Below are positions 8,301-14,254 of a stretch of 14,254 bases of DNA, piece by piece. The notes beneath the pieces were generated by a model that did not search any database, was not told the DNA's origin, and saw only the letters and a list, made by a program, of their open reading frames with translations. Source of the stretch: an uncultured Christensenellaceae bacterium (GTDB lineage Bacteria; Bacillota; Clostridia; Christensenellales; Pumilibacteraceae); NCBI GenBank assembly GCA_910587445.1, contig CAJULE010000033.1, positions 4,261 to 18,514 of the forward strand. Reading direction: 5' to 3'. The stretch's first letter is position 1, and each line of letters begins with the position of its first letter. Position numbers and translations under genes: made by a program.

Positions 8301-10326
8301 AAGCGGCAATCGTGGAATTGAGCTTTATGATGTACGCACTCGTAGGAGCGGTGGTTTCGTTCTCTTCCTGACGGCGCTTGCTCACACCGCGTATGAACAT
8401 CCATACTATGAACAATATGAGTGCAAGAGCCACAATACCTAAGCCTATAAAGAACAACACAAGCTGTATTGTCGTCCAAGTGGCAAATATAGTACCTCTG
8501 TCGTACTCTATCTGAATCGTAGTCTTAATGTATATCTGATTACCTTGCAGATCCATAAATCCGAAACGAAGGTTTGCCTCACCCGTAGAATGAGGATGCA
8601 AAGTAATGCTGTTTGTAGCACGCGAAATGGTTACGATATCCTTGTTGTCCGATTCGGCGAAATTCAAATAGAAGTCGCCGGAAGCGAGCTCTCTGAATCC
8701 CGTAACTCCGAAGCCGTCTTTGTCGGAAAAGTCGACCAAAGTGGAAAGCGTCCTGTCCTTTCTGCCGTCCATCTGTCTGAAAATAAGCGAATAATTTCCG
8801 AACACGTTAAAGACGACGGGAACGGTCATATCTCTCGACGAAGCACCTGCCACAGGGGCATATTTAATGGGAAACTCCACGACGGCGCTACCCGTGCCGA
8901 TCGCCGAAATCAGGTAATAATCAACGACCGTATCGCCTGCTTCGTCTCTGTGAAATACAGGAGAAACTTCTACGATATCGTCGACGGTATATTTGTCGGT
9001 CTGCGGACCGAACGAAAGAGAACCGCGCGTAGGATATTCGACAAGGTTGGACGGAACGACGCGAACCTGCGAATAGCCTGCGGCTTTTTCCTCGACGCCC
9101 GCCGCGACATAATCGGAAGGCGTAGTCGTAGAATTGCCTTTTTCGACGTAGGAATCACTGCCGTTGTAAATTCCCACGTATTGATATTCACTCGAATAAT
9201 TGAGCTTTACGGGCATTCCGCCGTAATCTTTCTTGTAAGTCGGAGTTCCCGTGACGAAATAAACTCGCTTATAAAAAGTAACGCTCGGCTGATTTCCTTC
9301 CTTATCCACAAGCTTGAAAGTCAAATAATGCGGACGCGTCCAAAAAGTGGAGTTTACGTCTGTCTCGTCGAAGCTTACTTTTATGGTAATAACGGGATTG
9401 GACAAACCGTCCGCACCGCCCGTAACTCTTATATCCGAGCCGCTGACAATCTCGCCTATTGCCGCATCGGTTATGACGAAATTGGAAACGTCGCGAAGAA
9501 GCCATTCCTTCGTATTATCTACTGTTTCGTTCAAAAGCGTGGTAGTGCTTTCGAGCGTATCGAGCGACATACTCGAACCGTAACGAAGGGGCTTGTTCAC
9601 TATTCCGTAGTTACCGTCGAGCGCAAGGACATAATCCTGATTGTTTACAAGCTCGATACGTCTGTAACCTGCGGGCTGACTGCCGTCTGCGGACGCCTTG
9701 ATATCCTCGTCGAGATAGACGTTCGTAAAAGAAAGGCTTGCACTGGCTGCGGGCGTAAACGTGGAATCTATAGTGAAACGAATATATACCGTGATTTGTT
9801 CGGGCAGATCGTCATTAAGTCCCAAATTGGTAAATACGACGGCAATATAAGGATTGGGATTGCGCTTATATTTCTTTGCCTCGAAAATCAACTGTCTGTG
9901 CAAATTGCCGGATTGGCTTGCACGCGAAACATCGAGATATTCTCCGAACGAATTGTATATAGTGGAGCTCGTAAACAGACCGAAGTTGTTGTCATTGTAC
10001 GCATTGCGATTTTCGACATTGTTTTTCTCGGCATAAGCCTGCAAAAGCGCAGACGTATTTACAGCACGCCTTCTATATCCCAAATCATTGTTTCCGACAA
10101 CGGTCGTCAAGGAATCTTCCGCGCGAGCCGTAGCGTCCTCGCCGTTGACGTCAAGCGTCATGTCGAGAGTAAATCCCGCGTCGCCGTTAGGAGGATATGC
10201 GGTATATCCTCCGTCGGCGAGAGAAAGATCGGTTTTTGCATATGACGCACCGCACAAGACTGCGACCAGCGCCATAAGCACACATAACAGCGCCGAAAGG
10301 TATATGTTTTTGCTTTTGACTTTCAT
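5305..10326 (-). CDS. Single-pass membrane protein: secreted Ig-like ectodomain plus giant cytoplasmic coiled-coil tail (gene B)
   Basis: 1673 residues from ATG 10326; TAA at 5307-5305. ATG 10332, two codons earlier, is in frame but only 2 bases from the Shine-Dalgarno AAAGGA, while 10326 lies 8 bases away and is preferred. Residues 1-30 form a Sec signal peptide (basic start, core LLCVLMALVAVL, likely cut after SYA). Residues 31-619 are a beta-rich ectodomain without any Cys; 549-608 (IVTISRATNSITL, STGEANLRFGF) resemble a BIG2 Ig domain. The membrane helix is 620-645, followed by RGVSKRR, so the rest is cytoplasmic: an Ala/Thr/Gln/Gly-rich linker (650-748), a charged helical segment (750-800), an acidic linker, then coiled coil from about 874 to 1550 with five 11-residue repeats at 1429-1483. 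After a basic segment comes a 56-residue Arg-Pro-Gly tail with no acidic residue. I do not recognise the family; hits to TolA- or SMC-like models would reflect composition. It is probably an envelope-to-cytoplasm linker or scaffold (inference). Confidence 0.93.
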   Translation of the reverse strand: MKVKSKNIYLSALLCVLMALVAVLCGASYAKTDLSLADGGYTAYPPNGDAGFTLDMTLDVNGEDATARAEDSLTTVVGNNDLGYRRRAVNTSALLQAYAEKNNVENRNAYNDNNFGLFTSSTIYNSFGEYLDVSRASQSGNLHRQLIFEAKKYKRNPNPYIAVVFTNLGLNDDLPEQITVYIRFTIDSTFTPAASASLSFTNVYLDEDIKASADGSQPAGYRRIELVNNQDYVLALDGNYGIVNKPLRYGSSMSLDTLESTTTLLNETVDNTKEWLLRDVSNFVITDAAIGEIVSGSDIRVTGGADGLSNPVITIKVSFDETDVNSTFWTRPHYLTFKLVDKEGNQPSVTFYKRVYFVTGTPTYKKDYGGMPVKLNYSSEYQYVGIYNGSDSYVEKGNSTTTPSDYVAAGVEEKAAGYSQVRVVPSNLVEYPTRGSLSFGPQTDKYTVDDIVEVSPVFHRDEAGDTVVDYYLISAIGTGSAVVEFPIKYAPVAGASSRDMTVPVVFNVFGNYSLIFRQMDGRKDRTLSTLVDFSDKDGFGVTGFRELASGDFYLNFAESDNKDIVTISRATNSITLHPHSTGEANLRFGFMDLQGNQIYIKTTIQIEYDRGTIFATWTTIQLVLFFIGLGIVALALILFIVWMFIRGVSKRRQEENETTAPTSAYIIKLNSTIAASQAQQRIVTTQAFNTAQTQMLALGAGPTTTGVHPSDALQLSAGVNTTSAPAGAETQGIALNGGTGAQPQQPAGDDIYIPLSDDELLERIFAEKYEPRGMARRSFFKSKDLQSRELEKEKARIRDDVRSGMTIEEASKSLSERQAAQANAAVTTDAETKTEEIPEDSILVILGFDPDSPLLEEAAPAPIEATDGMIEEEVALKNSELRLERIEKELAVLQERLDKTVSEIDKAKSVVDEKEEALKAKEDSNEALRKSIEDLEFKLATAKNKEKDKITKDIENKEHVIASNKEIITKLTEELTRKRSNYDILCGIRDKYDTRNTETGNARDKAQSEVEEARENYRVAQELLEKARKAQETKEKRSRLRPMLESVNTLDADLRNLENQIEKDTKEKDEVKANASELQKQMLSTNDIAAVKELTEKLSVLNKRVSELDKKIAAANKSKADGTIRFNGERRKTNEFIDKEELEVEDVVAEEDDVIGKMAFDEYIKSAHEERENAEKSLSELQAEYDELVSGYDAEVMNMAVRATEAVKAAEDALAETQASLAALNEQIEAASDDDKLMLSIDQMSLNEQLEQNQRALDELQASAAKEKVEYQMQYDNKLEDTKQRIEEMQAAYDEASRKVDESMNKINPLDLILSGSGVISQDRKRMEAENLKKQLELSKSAMEQAKLQAKQAQMDAEKAIIDAQRASDESKAEAERAAQEAIAKAEEARLAAEQKAAEDSEQMRLEMERARQEAEEAKLQAAEEAERARKEAEEQAEQARKEAEEQAERARKEAEEQAEQARKEAEEQAEQARKDAEEEKRRLEEEKKRSEEEAERARREAEEQAEKDKANKEAEEKRIREKIERKKAIILEMRDGLKNITDEASAKVLKEKFYNEQVKLDDDEKSTPELTDLLNKCMDDADHAAEVAMYKALANKAPKRVVKKVTERINKIPKKRSSGARPGSRSAHPGARPTRPGSRPSRPGARPSRPGARPTRPGSRPSRPGGSPRPRQ
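5329..5433 (-). repeat. 21-bp tandem repeat encoding the Arg-Pro-Gly heptapeptide tail of gene B
   Basis: Five exact-length units encode [AS]RP[ST]RPG (residues 1632-1666), flanked by degenerate copies on both sides (SSGARPG, SRSAHPG, GSPRPRQ). At DNA level 5331-5372 and 5394-5435 are identical except at one of 42 bases, giving a 63-bp higher-order period of three heptapeptides. The block is locally much richer in GC than its surroundings. The tail is expected to be disordered and strongly positive. Confidence 0.9.
5878..6042 (-). repeat. 33-bp tandem repeat encoding five 11-residue helical repeats in gene B
   Basis: Five consecutive units of consensus ARKEAEEQAEQ cover residues 1429-1483; the last is diverged to ARKDAEEEKRR. 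Ala falls at positions 1, 5 and 9, giving the 4-4-3 spacing of hendecad coiled coils rather than 7-residue heptads. At DNA level a 66-bp two-unit period is visible: 5931-5985 and 5997-6051 differ at only four of 55 positions. Confidence 0.88.
8392..8469 (-). other. Transmembrane helix of gene B product
   Basis: Residues 620-645 (IQLVLFFIGLGIVALALILF, continuing IVWMFI) are uninterruptedly hydrophobic and are followed directly by RGVSKRR. The positive-inside rule, with the N-terminal signal peptide, puts residues 31-619 outside and 646-1673 inside. Confidence 0.9.
10237..10326 (-). other. Sec signal peptide region of gene B
   Basis: It encodes residues 1-30: a basic start (Lys2, Lys4, Lys6), a hydrophobic core from Tyr9 to Leu24, then Cys-Gly-Ala-Ser-Tyr-Ala. 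Ser at -3 and Ala at -1 fit signal peptidase I, with Lys31 as the first mature residue. The Cys at position 25 is preceded by Leu, not Gly, Ala or Ser, so a lipobox is unlikely. Confidence 0.75.
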
Positions 10327-10334
10327 TGACATTT

Positions 10335-10340
10335 TCCTTT
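10335..10340 (-). promoter_or_regulatory. Ribosome binding site AAAGGA of gene B (decides the start)
   Basis: On the minus strand the 14 bases before ATG 10332 read GAGTTGAAAGGAAA. The AAAGGA core is 2 bases from ATG 10332 but 8 bases from the second in-frame ATG at 10326. Usual spacing is about 5-10 bases, so initiation at 10326 is favoured, giving a protein that starts MKVKSKN. Confidence 0.6.
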
Positions 10341-10346
10341 CAACTC

Positions 10347-13300
10347 CTACTTGTTGTCGTCCAACGTCTCGACATCAAACAGGATATTTTCGTCGGAGTT
10401 GATATTATTGTTCATGTCGTCGCCGCCCATGCCGTCGAACGAACCGTTGCCGAAAGCGCCGAAGTCGGCAGGCTCTACGGGAATATCGTCAACAGGCATA
10501 GCAACGCCTTCCATTTGCATTTTATTGAATTCTTCACGCTTTGCGGCAAGCTCGGCCTTCAGTTCGTCAATCGACTTCTTTCCGTTCTTCTTGCCCTTCT
10601 TTTTACCCTTCTTGGGTGCGTCCTCGATGGTAATTTTGCTTTCCTCGGCTTCCTTCTTCATTTCGTTAAACATCTTCGCATATTTGGGATCTTCGAGTTT
10701 AAGCTTCGTCTGGACGAGTTTTTCTTTATTGGCCGATTCTCCTTTTCCGTGCATCTTATCGCGCAATTTGATAAGCATTTGATTCTTGCGGATAATTCTC
10801 TTCTGCTCGGCTTTCTTTTTCCAATATATACCCATTCTGATGATGAATACTATCAGAAGAACGACAAACACGCATACCGCGACTATTACCCATATCATGA
10901 CATATTGATTGGTCGTAAGCACTTCGACAATGCCCGAAACGGTTACGTCGAATGTCAGGATATATCTGAGATTTGTCATATTCGAAGAAATTACGACGTT
11001 TATGGCAAGCGGCTCGGTCGTGTTGCGCTTGGGTTCGATCTCGATATAATTACCGCTATTTATAACGTCGAAATACTCGTAAGTGTTGTCGGCGACAGGG
11101 ACTGCGATCTGCACGGAATATGTGCCGAAGTAATTGATGTCGCTTGCAAACGCGTCCAACTCCGAAAGCGAAATAACATATTTGTCGTGGTTGTCGCTGG
11201 GAGTACCCAATTGACTGTCGTTTTCTTGTACTACCTTGTTTACTCTCGAAACATTTATGACAAGCGGCACGTCGTTTGCGGCATACAGCTTTTTCTTTGC
11301 CGGTCTTATCTTAACGGAGGACTCGTACTTATTGGTACCGTTCACATCCACAAACTTTACTACAAGCAAAGTATCTACGGAAACGGCGCTGCCTGCGTAA
11401 TTGTCGACAAGCGACAGCAAAATCGCGTTATCCACTCTGTTTGTCTGCAATACGCTCACATTTTTGATAAAGTTCGGTTGAGCCACTTTTTCGTACTCGT
11501 GAGTTTCGGGGTTTTCCTGCAAGAAATAGTACCCGTCCGGAGCCGAAGAATCGGACTTGTCGAGAACATAGTCGTCAAAATTGAACGACGTTATAGTGTG
11601 CGCTATCGCCGCTTTGAAATCGGCGAGATAAATCGTCTCCGTATCCATAAGCGCAATTTCTTTATCCATTTCCGAACGACCGGCAACGGAAATATTGAAT
11701 GAACCGCTCTTAGAGCGTAATCCGTATTGGAACACTTGGAATATTATCTGAGCATAACCGCTCGCAACGGGAGTTATTATAAGCTCCTGTCCGTCATCGG
11801 AAATCGCAACAGTCGCGACGCTCGTATCCGTGGAATAGCAATATTTCTCGTTGCTTGCGCCCACTATGCCGAAAGACACGTTAAGTGCTTTGGTGAACGT
11901 AGTGACAGGTACGCGCAAAGTACTGCTTACGACAGGCGGCTCGTAAGAGAACAGCGTGCTCGTAACAAATGCGGACTGCTGTACGCTTATGTTGAATACA
12001 AGCGTTATGACTTCCGCGTCGGTTCGGTCATTCCCCTCTCCCGTCTTAATCGGAGTAGCCGTCGTGCTCGTTGTAAAGCGGCGAAGCTCTATACGTATAT
12101 CGTTGTATTCGCCAGCTTCCTTTGCCTCGAAAGTGAAAGTATCGGAATTTAAAGTTACGTTCGTAAGGACGGAATCGAACTGATTTCCGAAAACATTCCA
12201 TGCGTCATAACGTCCGTCGCTCGGCGAGGTCAGGAAAATATTCGTGTAATCTCTGAACAGACCGGAAGAACGCAAGTTGAACGTAAACACACGGTTGCTC
12301 TGAACGCTGTCCGCGACGGTAAGTCTCTGCGTAGGGTAAGTATATACGTTGTGCCCCGCTTCGGATCTATAATACGACGTATTGCCGTTCGGATCCGTTC
12401 CGTCCATTTGAGTCATTACCATTGAGCCCTGAACAAATGCGGGAACACGATGACGACCGCGCTCTATAAGCGAGTTGTTTCTCGTATGCGTGCCGGTGGA
12501 ATCGGTGTATGTCTCGGCAAGCACTACAGTATATGCGCACATATTATCTATATCGCCGTTGATTTTCGGACTTCTCAAGTCATTGTCGTCTTCATAGAGC
12601 AACAACTCGCCGCCCATAGCCGTCTTTGCCGTAAGTCTCAAGACGTCGTACTCTATGTGCAAGCAATCGTTTCCGTCCACAGTCGTCAAAGAGGCTTTAA
12701 AACCATAAATATTGTTGAAGTGGTGTAGGTTATTCTCATTCACATTGAGGACAAACCCCTTTCCGGAAAGAGGTATATCGAACCCTATAGTGACGACGCC
12801 CGCCGAGAAATAATCGCTTGTACCCGAAAGCGACGGGGCTACCTCGCTTGCCACAAACGAGACGGCGTCTCCGTCCGGATCGGACATGAAATATTGATAC
12901 CTGTCGGTGAAATAGTTGTTTTGCTCGTTATTCTTATAGTAGCGCGAAAGAGACGCGTCGACCACTCTCTGCCTTGCGGGGAAACCTGCGTCGGCGGCAT
13001 ATGCCTTTTCGATTACATAGTTGTCGAACGTCGTCAAATCAGTCACGCCGAAATAATTCGCGAGACGATTGAGACCGAACTGCACGTTTGTAAGCGCAAT
13101 GGAATAGGCGTTATTTAAAGGGTTGTTGATATCGAGCACAGGGACGCTTATATTGGATTCGTCACCGTTTAAACGATTGGCGAACTCGGCAAACGAAGCT
13201 TCCGTATTTGCGATCGTAATGCGCACGTCCACAGCGGCATAATCGTAAAATTTATAGTCTTTGAAATCAGAGGTTGCGTCCGAATTGTATTTCGTAGAAA

Positions 13301-14254
13301 TCGACGCGGACTTTAGCGAGTCGCTCGAACATCTTGCGACATAATACCGCATTATTATCGTTCTTCCGTGAGTCGACTGATAAGGTACGATCTTTATGCC
13401 TATATCGGAAGTTGCCCCCGAACTTGTGTTGACAAATTCCCACTTGAAATAGTGCTCCAACACCTCGGGCTCGATCGGATCCGTCTCGCCTTCGAAATAG
13501 AATAGCGGCGCACCGTTGTTCGGAACCTGAGTCTGAGTGCCGATAAGATTATTACCTATTATCGATCTCGTCTGAAGCTTCTCGTCCTCTCCCGTCAATA
13601 TGCGGTAGGAATCGCCTATTGCATTCGAACTTATGATATTCTCATAAGAAGTAGTTTCCGCCATTATGGAAGTATCTGCGCTTGCCGCTCCGACATCGGT
13701 TTTGCCGACCAACGTCAAAGTCGTATATATATTCTCTTTCTGAGCGCCGTCCGAAGCCTTGAGCGGTCTTCCGTTACTGACGGCAAAATCGATTCTGTTA
13801 TTTGCTCTGATCGAATAGTTTGTGACCGCAGAAGGATTTACTTCCTGGCTTTCCCTGTCTCTGAAACTGTCTTTAAGGGTAACGGAAATGCCGTTGACGT
13901 CAGTCGCACTGTCCGATACGTCGATCTGCAAAATCTTTCCGTAGGTCGTCAAGGCAACCATGTGCCCACCGTAACCGGCAAAAAGCTGTGCGACTCTATT
14001 GGAAGAATCCACGCTCGTGTTTATTCCGTATGTCTCGAGCTTTGAGTCTATAGACGTAAAGCCCATGTTCTTATTCCAAACATAGACCCCGCTGTCGGTT
14101 ATCATGCCGCTCAGGAAATCGTCGCCGTCGAGATAAGGATCAAATCCTGTTACTGTCACAAGACCTTCAGTACTCGGGTTTGTCATGACAAGATTGCCAT
14201 CATTTGTCAAAGTAGGCTGCGAAAGAGTGTCTATGATCTTATCGCCCATCCGCG
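10347..14254 (-). CDS. Membrane-anchored surface protein with beta-rich Ig-like ectodomain (gene A, N-terminus cut by window edge)
   Basis: The reading frame runs from the right window edge to TAG at 10349-10347. The first Met in the window (14249) is preceded by an in-frame Arg codon and no signal peptide or full Shine-Dalgarno site, so the true start lies outside. Residue numbers count from that Met (1300 residues). Residues 49-64 (GVYVWNKNMG) and 87-111 (AGYGGHMVALTTYGKI) resemble strands of an RCC1-type propeller. Residues about 120-1110 are beta-rich, Thr/Ser/Asn/Asp-rich and nearly Cys-free. Residues 780-840, with STDTSVATVAISDDG and then PVASGYAQI, look like a BIG2-type bacterial Ig domain. 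One membrane helix (1117-1137) is followed by Arg/Lys-rich sequence, placing the C-terminal 163 residues inside the cell. That tail has a Lys/Gly cluster near 1210-1226, a short helix and an acidic, Asn-rich end. Gene B starts 20 bases downstream. The function is unknown; adhesion or envelope scaffolding is inferred from architecture only. Confidence 0.9.
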   Translation of the reverse strand, partial: RMGDKIIDTLSQPTLTNDGNLVMTNPSTEGLVTVTGFDPYLDGDDFLSGMITDSGVYVWNKNMGFTSIDSKLETYGINTSVDSSNRVAQLFAGYGGHMVALTTYGKILQIDVSDSATDVNGISVTLKDSFRDRESQEVNPSAVTNYSIRANNRIDFAVSNGRPLKASDGAQKENIYTTLTLVGKTDVGAASADTSIMAETTSYENIISSNAIGDSYRILTGEDEKLQTRSIIGNNLIGTQTQVPNNGAPLFYFEGETDPIEPEVLEHYFKWEFVNTSSGATSDIGIKIVPYQSTHGRTIIMRYYVARCSSDSLKSASISTKYNSDATSDFKDYKFYDYAAVDVRITIANTEASFAEFANRLNGDESNISVPVLDINNPLNNAYSIALTNVQFGLNRLANYFGVTDLTTFDNYVIEKAYAADAGFPARQRVVDASLSRYYKNNEQNNYFTDRYQYFMSDPDGDAVSFVASEVAPSLSGTSDYFSAGVVTIGFDIPLSGKGFVLNVNENNLHHFNNIYGFKASLTTVDGNDCLHIEYDVLRLTAKTAMGGELLLYEDDNDLRSPKINGDIDNMCAYTVVLAETYTDSTGTHTRNNSLIERGRHRVPAFVQGSMVMTQMDGTDPNGNTSYYRSEAGHNVYTYPTQRLTVADSVQSNRVFTFNLRSSGLFRDYTNIFLTSPSDGRYDAWNVFGNQFDSVLTNVTLNSDTFTFEAKEAGEYNDIRIELRRFTTSTTATPIKTGEGNDRTDAEVITLVFNISVQQSAFVTSTLFSYEPPVVSSTLRVPVTTFTKALNVSFGIVGASNEKYCYSTDTSVATVAISDDGQELIITPVASGYAQIIFQVFQYGLRSKSGSFNISVAGRSEMDKEIALMDTETIYLADFKAAIAHTITSFNFDDYVLDKSDSSAPDGYYFLQENPETHEYEKVAQPNFIKNVSVLQTNRVDNAILLSLVDNYAGSAVSVDTLLVVKFVDVNGTNKYESSVKIRPAKKKLYAANDVPLVINVSRVNKVVQENDSQLGTPSDNHDKYVISLSELDAFASDINYFGTYSVQIAVPVADNTYEYFDVINSGNYIEIEPKRNTTEPLAINVVISSNMTNLRYILTFDVTVSGIVEVLTTNQYVMIWVIVAVCVFVVLLIVFIIRMGIYWKKKAEQKRIIRKNQMLIKLRDKMHGKGESANKEKLVQTKLKLEDPKYAKMFNEMKKEAEESKITIEDAPKKGKKKGKKNGKKSIDELKAELAAKREEFNKMQMEGVAMPVDDIPVEPADFGAFGNGSFDGMGGDDMNNNINSDENILFDVETLDDNK
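10839..10901 (-). other. Transmembrane helix of gene A product
   Basis: Residues 1117-1137, counted from the first Met in the window, are hydrophobic (VMIWVIVAVCVFVVLLIVFI). They are followed by RMGIYWKKKAEQKRIIRK, a strong cytoplasmic stop-transfer signal. The remaining 163 residues are predicted to be cytoplasmic. Confidence 0.9.

Noticed and set aside
8545..10245. 566-codon plus-strand open frame as an antisense gene
   Set aside because: It shares codon boundaries with gene B, whose signal peptide, membrane helix and Ig-like features are clear. The translated product is rich in Arg, Ile, Cys and His without domain logic. Rare use of TTA, CTA and TCA in gene B explains the openness.
10250..10260. 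Lipoprotein signal (lipobox) at Cys25 of gene B
   Set aside because: The residue before Cys is Leu and the preceding ones are Ala-Val, which does not fit the Leu-x-[Gly/Ala]-Cys pattern; a SYA signal peptidase I site follows five residues later.
10326..11702. 458-codon plus-strand open frame opposite gene A
   Set aside because: Same antisense register effect; it lies opposite the membrane helix and Lys-rich tail of gene A and has no recognisable domain.

Overview
The window is filled by three very large genes, all read on the minus strand and separated by only 20 and 30 bases, so they look like one operon. In transcription order (right to left) they are: (A) a membrane-anchored surface protein, cut by the right window edge; (B) a 1673-residue single-pass membrane protein with a secreted Ig-like part and about 1030 residues of cytoplasmic, mostly coiled-coil tail; (C) a giant acidic coiled-coil protein without signal peptide or membrane segment, still open after 1758 codons at the left edge. 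No RNA gene, mobile element, CRISPR array, transcription terminator or promoter is visible, and no stretch above 30 bases lacks a gene.

The organism cannot be named with certainty. GC content looks middling, Shine-Dalgarno sites precede both internal starts, and Trp is TGG with ordinary TAA and TAG stops. The surface proteins have a Sec-type signal peptide and single membrane anchors, with no outer-membrane or lipoprotein signs. This fits an uncultured Bacillota (Clostridia-like, possibly gut) bacterium; that is inference from style, not from a marker gene.

Layout: 10347-14254 gene A, with a possible RCC1-like fragment at its incomplete N-terminus, a long beta-rich ectodomain with a BIG2-like Ig stretch, a membrane helix and a 163-residue charged tail. 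5305-10326 gene B, with signal peptide, Cys-free ectodomain, membrane helix, low-complexity linker, long coiled coil including 11-residue repeats, and an Arg-Pro-Gly heptapeptide tail. 1-5274 gene C, with a 60-residue Asp/Glu/Tyr head followed by helical and coiled-coil segments, including a seven-heptad Asn ladder and many short Leu-rich helical motifs.

None of the three is a family I recognise by name. Together they suggest a trans-envelope scaffold: two surface-exposed membrane proteins whose cytoplasmic tails could meet a giant soluble filament-like protein. The strongly basic C-tail of B and the strongly acidic N-head of C are neighbours in the operon and could bind each other. That functional model is a hypothesis; the architecture is read directly from the sequence.
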